Assembly: GCA_946537585.1 (NCBI GenBank)
Contig: CAMNFX010000043.1
Location: 1 to 9,095, forward strand
Length of the DNA: 9,095 bases
Direction: 5' to 3'
DNA from: an uncultured Lachnospiraceae bacterium
GTDB lineage: Bacteria > Bacillota > Clostridia > Lachnospirales > Lachnospiraceae
Both the position numbers and the translations under genes were made by a program. The notes beneath the pieces are model-generated. The model had not been told where the DNA came from, did not search any database, and worked only from the letters and a program-made list of their open reading frames with translations. The first letter of the stretch is position 1; every line of letters begins with the position of its first letter. Positions 5,654 through 9,095 of the stretch are shown here, in pieces.

Positions 5654-6942
5654 ACGCTGCCTCCTTCCTCATCCGCTCCCTCTTCCGGCAGCTTCTCGAC
5701 ACGCAGCCGGTAGATCCGGCTCCGTTTCATCGAAAGGATGGTGATCCGAAGGTTCAGGTAAACAAAGGAATCGCCCTCCTTCGGCATGCCCGGGAAGTTT
5801 TCGAACGCAAGCTCACTCATCAGCTTGTTCAGGATCCGCTCCTCTTCTTCCTCGTCATAGTGCACATCGAGCTCATCGAGCACATCGATGACATGCTCCT
5901 CCGCATTGACAGAGTAGGAGCCGTCCTTTAAGGGGACAATGTTGTTGACGACCCTGTCGTCCTCATCCCAGATCTCACCGACGAGCTCCTCCAGGATATC
6001 TTCAACTGTCACGATGCCAAGCGTCCCGCCGTAGTTGTCCGTCACCACCGCCATATTCAGCTTGCGCGTGGACATGACCTGCAGAAGGTCATCGATCTTT
6101 GTGGACTGATGAACAAAATACGGCTCATCCAGAAGCCCGCGGATATCCAGCGGTTCATCGGTACGGATATAATACTTGATATATTTCCGGATCTGCAGGA
6201 TACCGATGATGTTGTCGATCGTTCCCTCATAGACCGGAATACGGCTGTGATTCTGCTCCTTGATAATATCCAGGATCTCCTTCTCCGACATGTCCACATC
6301 AATGGCGGCTACATCCACACGGCTTGTAAGGATGCTCTCCACCGTGACATCGCCAAAGCTTAAAGCCGAGGAGATCAGATCCTTCTGTTCCTCGTTGAGT
6401 GATCCCTCCTCCGTCATATCCTCGATAATGTCATAGATCTCGCCTTCCGTTACGGATGCCTCGGGATCCCCCTTCGTCAGTGCGGCGACGCCGTTTCCGA
6501 GCATGGTAAGAAGCGCGGACAGCGGCCGCAGAAGAGACATGAAAAAGCACAGTGACCCGGCCGTCGACAGAGAAAACCGTTCACTGTACTTGCGTGCAAT
6601 GCTCTTGGGCAGCATCTCCCCGAAGAAAAAGACTGCCAGTGTTGTAATGATCGTGGAAAGGGTAACAGCAGACAGGCCCCAGGTCCTTGTCACATTCACC
6701 GTGACGATCGAAGCCGCCGCAAGATGGACCGCATTTGTACCGATCAGGATCGTAGTGATCGCGCGGTCCATGTTTTCGGTTACAAACAGCGCTTTCCTGG
6801 CCCGCGGGTCACCCTTATCCGCATATGTCCTGAGCCTCGTTTTCGATACCGAGGCAAAGGCAGTTTCGGCAACAGCAAAATACATAGCTCCGAATAACAG
6901 AAAAACTACGATCAGCCATGATATTCGACTGCCATCTTCCAT
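5650..6942 (-). CDS. DUF21/CBS/CorC_HlyC membrane protein, first of a tandem pair, with altered ion-site residues
   Basis: This 430-residue paralogue has the same architecture as its downstream neighbour: DUF21 with membrane segments near 7-27, 61-83, 89-109 and 130-155, CBS modules (about 208-258 and 271-330) and a CorC_HlyC domain (about 340-418). SRIPVYEGTIDNIIGIL (233-249) and IVTVEDILEELVGEIWDEDD (310-329) are nearly the same in both. It differs where the family binds the ion: YFAVAE (21-26) stands where the neighbour has FFSASE, so both serines are lost, and IGTNAVH (67-73) where the neighbour has VGNNLVN. FGEMLPK (107-113) is kept. It may be a regulatory or heterodimer partner with weakened or changed transport. 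The ATG at 6942 is the only in-frame start; GAGGAG lies about 14 bases upstream, rather far. A promoter precedes it. Confidence 0.94.
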   Translation of the reverse strand: MEDGSRISWLIVVFLLFGAMYFAVAETAFASVSKTRLRTYADKGDPRARKALFVTENMDRAITTILIGTNAVHLAAASIVTVNVTRTWGLSAVTLSTIITTLAVFFFGEMLPKSIARKYSERFSLSTAGSLCFFMSLLRPLSALLTMLGNGVAALTKGDPEASVTEGEIYDIIEDMTEEGSLNEEQKDLISSALSFGDVTVESILTSRVDVAAIDVDMSEKEILDIIKEQNHSRIPVYEGTIDNIIGILQIRKYIKYYIRTDEPLDIRGLLDEPYFVHQSTKIDDLLQVMSTRKLNMAVVTDNYGGTLGIVTVEDILEELVGEIWDEDDRVVNNIVPLKDGSYSVNAEEHVIDVLDELDVHYDEEEEERILNKLMSELAFENFPGMPKEGDSFVYLNLRITILSMKRSRIYRLRVEKLPEEGADEEGGSV

Positions 6943-6983
6943 ACGGAAAAATCACACTCCTCTAAAAACAAAGTACTCCTGAC

Positions 6984-7013
6984 ATTTTACTATGCTGTAC
7001 GCTCCCGTGTCAA
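6984..7013 (-). promoter_or_regulatory. Promoter of the tandem CorC/CNNM-like operon
   Basis: On the minus strand TTGACA (7013-7008) is a perfect -35 box and TAAAAT (6989-6984) a near-consensus -10 box, 18 bases apart. The -35 box overlaps the stop codon of the EamA permease gene (7012-7010). Transcription should start near 6977, giving a leader of about 35 bases. No terminator separates the permease from this operon, so readthrough may add to its expression. Confidence 0.75.
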
Positions 7014-7894
7014 GAATCCCCGCCGTCACGGTTCACCATAATGATGGCTGCGATCACAAGCACGATCCCGATCAGCTTCATCGGACTGTGTGATTCATGC
7101 CATAAGAGCATCCCGATGATCACGCCGACAACGGGCTCGAGCGCCACCAGGATCGCGGCCTTTCCTGTTTCCACATGTTCCAGACCGGCATTGAATAAGA
7201 ACACGGGCAGGATCATGCAGACGATGCCGATCCCGAAGCCCCACGGCAGGATCTCCGGATGTGACGGGATCAGCTTCAGAGTGCCGGGAAGATCCCCGAG
7301 CGGCAGGATCCCCAGCATGGCAAAAAACAGGGTATAGGCAGTCACGGTCAGGCTTTCGTAACGATCCATGGCCACACGGGCGAATACGGTATAGAGTCCG
7401 TAACATAAGCCTGACGCAAGGCCTGTCAGTATCACAGCAGGGGTAACAGATCCCACGCCGTGCAGGATCCCTGAGACCAGGACGCAGCCGACCACCGTCA
7501 GCAGAATGGCTGCCAGCTTCACATGCGTGATCCTCTCATGGAACATCAGCGCGGACAGCAGCACGACCCATACCGGCGAGGTATACAAAAGCACGATGGC
7601 AACGGAGGCCTCTCCGTGAACATTGGCGTAGATATAAAATGCGGCATACCCGACGGTGAACACGGTTCCCGTCAGGATAAAGATCCAGATATCCCTGAGG
7701 CGGATCCGCATTTTTTCAGGCTTTTTGATCAGCATCAGGGGCGTCATGATCAGTGCCGCTGTTGTGATCCGTACCGCTGTGATCTGCATGGAGCTTAATC
7801 CCGCAGCAGCAAGCGGTCTGATGAAGATGCTGATGATGCCCCAGCAGATACCTGCCAGGATCACCATCAGCTCTGATTTTCTCTGTATTGACAT
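7010..7894 (-). CDS. EamA-family (DMT superfamily) transporter
   Basis: EamA proteins are ten-helix inner-membrane carriers, many of which export amino acids or other small metabolites; the substrate here is unknown. From the ATG at 7894 the protein has 294 residues, the usual length, with two EamA repeats: about 12-142 (opening ILAGICWGIISIFIRPLAAA, then the typical VLLYTSPVWVVLLSALMFHE near 101-120) and about 155-287 (ALEPVVGVIIGMLLWHE at 251-267). A short charged tail, NRDGGDS, follows. The start lies ten bases after the stop codon of the upstream unknown gene and has only a weak AGAAAG site close by, so translation is probably coupled to that gene. The frame is open to 7954, but that start would overlap the upstream gene by 50 bases and adds no hydrophobic segment. 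Confidence 0.92.
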   Translation of the reverse strand: MSIQRKSELMVILAGICWGIISIFIRPLAAAGLSSMQITAVRITTAALIMTPLMLIKKPEKMRIRLRDIWIFILTGTVFTVGYAAFYIYANVHGEASVAIVLLYTSPVWVVLLSALMFHERITHVKLAAILLTVVGCVLVSGILHGVGSVTPAVILTGLASGLCYGLYTVFARVAMDRYESLTVTAYTLFFAMLGILPLGDLPGTLKLIPSHPEILPWGFGIGIVCMILPVFLFNAGLEHVETGKAAILVALEPVVGVIIGMLLWHESHSPMKLIGIVLVIAAIIMVNRDGGDS

Positions 7895-7904
7895 ATCTTT
7901 CTGA

Positions 7905-9095
7905 TTACGGTGTGTAATTCTGATACATGAAGACGACGCGGTCGTCCTCATCAAGGATCAGGGTCATGTTGAGGTCTGCTTCACTGAACCGGCCGGCGTA
8001 GGCGCTGATTTCCACAGGGCTGATCAGGGACCGGAAGGTTCCTTCCTCCGGATACTGCACGTAGACCGGGCAGTTTTCACTTACCTCCAGCGTGCGTTCG
8101 GTCTCCCCGGTTTTCTCGACGATCGCATAGTCATCGGTCATCTCCCCGGGATCGAGACCGTACTCCTTGATCAGCTCCTCATCATCGGAGCTTACAAAAA
8201 GGAGTTCCCGGATCCTGATCTTATCCTCTCCTTCCGGCTGTACGCGGGCAAAGATCGAATGCAGACCGGAAGATGCTGTGCCTGAGGAAACCTTATCTGC
8301 TGCAGACTCCTGCTCCGGTGTGCCTGCTGCATTTATGCATTCCTCTGCTCTCTTTTCCGGTGCGGAGGACAGAAGCTCGGATCTTCCGGAGAAGGTCAGC
8401 GAGGTCTGGAAGAAATGCGCGGCCTCCCCGGCAAAAAGCTCCTCGTACTGGCTTAAGCCAAGCGCGTAAACATAGACATGATCCCCGATCTGCGTCATGC
8501 GGGCAGCCCAGGACCGGGTGTCCTCATTGCTGCCCGAGGTCCACAGGGCGTAGATCCCGTCCTTGCCGTTAATATAGAGGATCGGCGCATACCATTCGGC
8601 ATCATCTCTTGTGAAGTAATAAAGCGTGTCCTCATTTGCCGGAGAAACCCCGAGCTCCTCGAGGCAGCTTTGGACAAAGCTCTTCGGATACAGGTTCATC
8701 GCGGGAAATTCCGTTCCGTCCGCCTTCTCCCTTGCGTTGAAGCAGAGGTTGATCACCTCATGCATGCCCTTTGGATCCATGTCCTCATAGCGATAGGTGC
8801 CGTCCTCATAAAGCTCCGCTTTCTGTGAGACCAGATCCGGGTAGGTGGCACGGTTGACAAGGAAACGGAGATTTTTCTCCGCCCTGTCCGCCGAGAAAAA
8901 GCCGCAGTCCTGCTTTTCGTTATAGATCCCACAGAACGGAAGATCCTCCGGATGATCTTTATAAAAGGTTTCCGAGACATAATAGCCGAAATGCAGGGGC
9001 TCGATCCAGTTGAGATAGGTCTCCGGAAGATCGCTTAACGGGGTTCCCGGAAGAAAGACCGTGAGGGTATCCGTTCCCTGAACGCCGTACGGCTC
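7905..9095 (-). CDS. Protein of unknown function, 5' end outside the window
   Basis: The frame is open from the right edge to the TAA at 7905 and gives 396 residues without a start that must be used; the ATG at 8780 lies inside continuous coding sequence and is not the real start. I do not recognise the family. The protein is acidic and rich in aromatic residues (FGYYVSETFYKDHPEDLPF at 36-54, EDTLYYFTRDDAEWYAPILY at 155-174), with no membrane helix in the visible part. A Ser/Ala/Glu-rich stretch (about 240-277) looks like a flexible linker to a C-terminal domain (about 280-396) ending LILDEDDRVVFMYQNYTP. That ending recalls the last strand of many clostridial secreted lipoproteins, so the missing N terminus may carry a signal peptide; this is inference. 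The EamA gene follows after ten bases, implying one operon and perhaps a shared role. Confidence 0.85.
   Translation of the reverse strand, partial: EPYGVQGTDTLTVFLPGTPLSDLPETYLNWIEPLHFGYYVSETFYKDHPEDLPFCGIYNEKQDCGFFSADRAEKNLRFLVNRATYPDLVSQKAELYEDGTYRYEDMDPKGMHEVINLCFNAREKADGTEFPAMNLYPKSFVQSCLEELGVSPANEDTLYYFTRDDAEWYAPILYINGKDGIYALWTSGSNEDTRSWAARMTQIGDHVYVYALGLSQYEELFAGEAAHFFQTSLTFSGRSELLSSAPEKRAEECINAAGTPEQESAADKVSSGTASSGLHSIFARVQPEGEDKIRIRELLFVSSDDEELIKEYGLDPGEMTDDYAIVEKTGETERTLEVSENCPVYVQYPEEGTFRSLISPVEISAYAGRFSEADLNMTLILDEDDRVVFMYQNYTP

Noticed and set aside
4775..5713. A 312-codon plus-strand open frame
   Set aside because: It lies antisense to the second CorC/CNNM-like gene, whose protein is clearly conserved. 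The plus-strand product is rich in His, Arg and Asp with no recognisable domain; it is a shadow of GC-rich coding sequence.
7905..8780. Treating the ATG at 8780 as the start of the unknown gene
   Set aside because: The same frame stays open for 105 more codons to the window edge with protein-like composition, so the gene is cut by the edge.
1..9095. tRNA genes, CRISPR arrays, insertion sequences, phage or defence genes
   Set aside because: No cloverleaf, regularly spaced direct repeats, terminal repeats, transposase or integrase motifs were seen on either strand.

Overview
The window looks like an ordinary chromosomal stretch from a moderately GC-rich member of the Clostridia, most likely Lachnospiraceae or a close relative. 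This rests on strong AGGAGG-type ribosome sites, sigma-A-like promoters, short U-tract terminators and the gene families present (DUF21/CBS/CorC_HlyC proteins, the cytidylate kinase-like family, a UTRA-type GntR regulator). It is inference from gene content, not a taxonomic assignment. I see no tRNA or rRNA gene, CRISPR array, insertion sequence, integrase or phage gene.

Layout from left to right. Positions 1-1043 hold the first 347 codons of uvrA on the minus strand, running off the left edge. Its start codon overlaps by 8 bp the end of a membrane PAP2-superfamily gene (1036-1704, minus). A 221-bp gap follows and contains a clear minus-strand terminator for a NUDIX hydrolase gene (1926-2363, minus). 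An AT-rich intergenic region (2364-2714) separates the NUDIX gene from a divergent GntR/UTRA regulator gene (2715-3476, plus). That region carries a recognisable promoter for each gene and several inverted repeats. The regulator gene ends in a strong terminator (3514-3545) and converges on the next block.

The right-hand 5.6 kb is all on the minus strand. In transcription order it holds a large protein of unknown function, cut by the right edge (7905-9095), and an EamA/DMT permease (7010-7894). A good promoter overlaps the permease stop codon. After it come two tandem paralogous DUF21-CBS-CorC_HlyC membrane proteins (5650-6942 and 4400-5653), which share an ATGA stop/start overlap. Last is a cytidylate kinase-like protein (3628-4269).

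How the genes may work together. The tandem CorC/CNNM-like pair is probably made together and may act as one divalent-cation (Mg2+) efflux or sensing unit; the upstream paralogue has lost residues usually found at the ion site. The NUDIX/GntR divergon is a plausible regulator-target pair. The PAP2-uvrA overlap suggests coupled translation of a membrane-lipid-type enzyme and a DNA-repair subunit, most likely a chance of operon architecture. I found no clear novel system. The points most worth a second look are the divergent CorC-type pair, the unknown protein at the right edge, the inverted repeat inside the NUDIX promoter, and the glycine-poor loop in the kinase-like protein.
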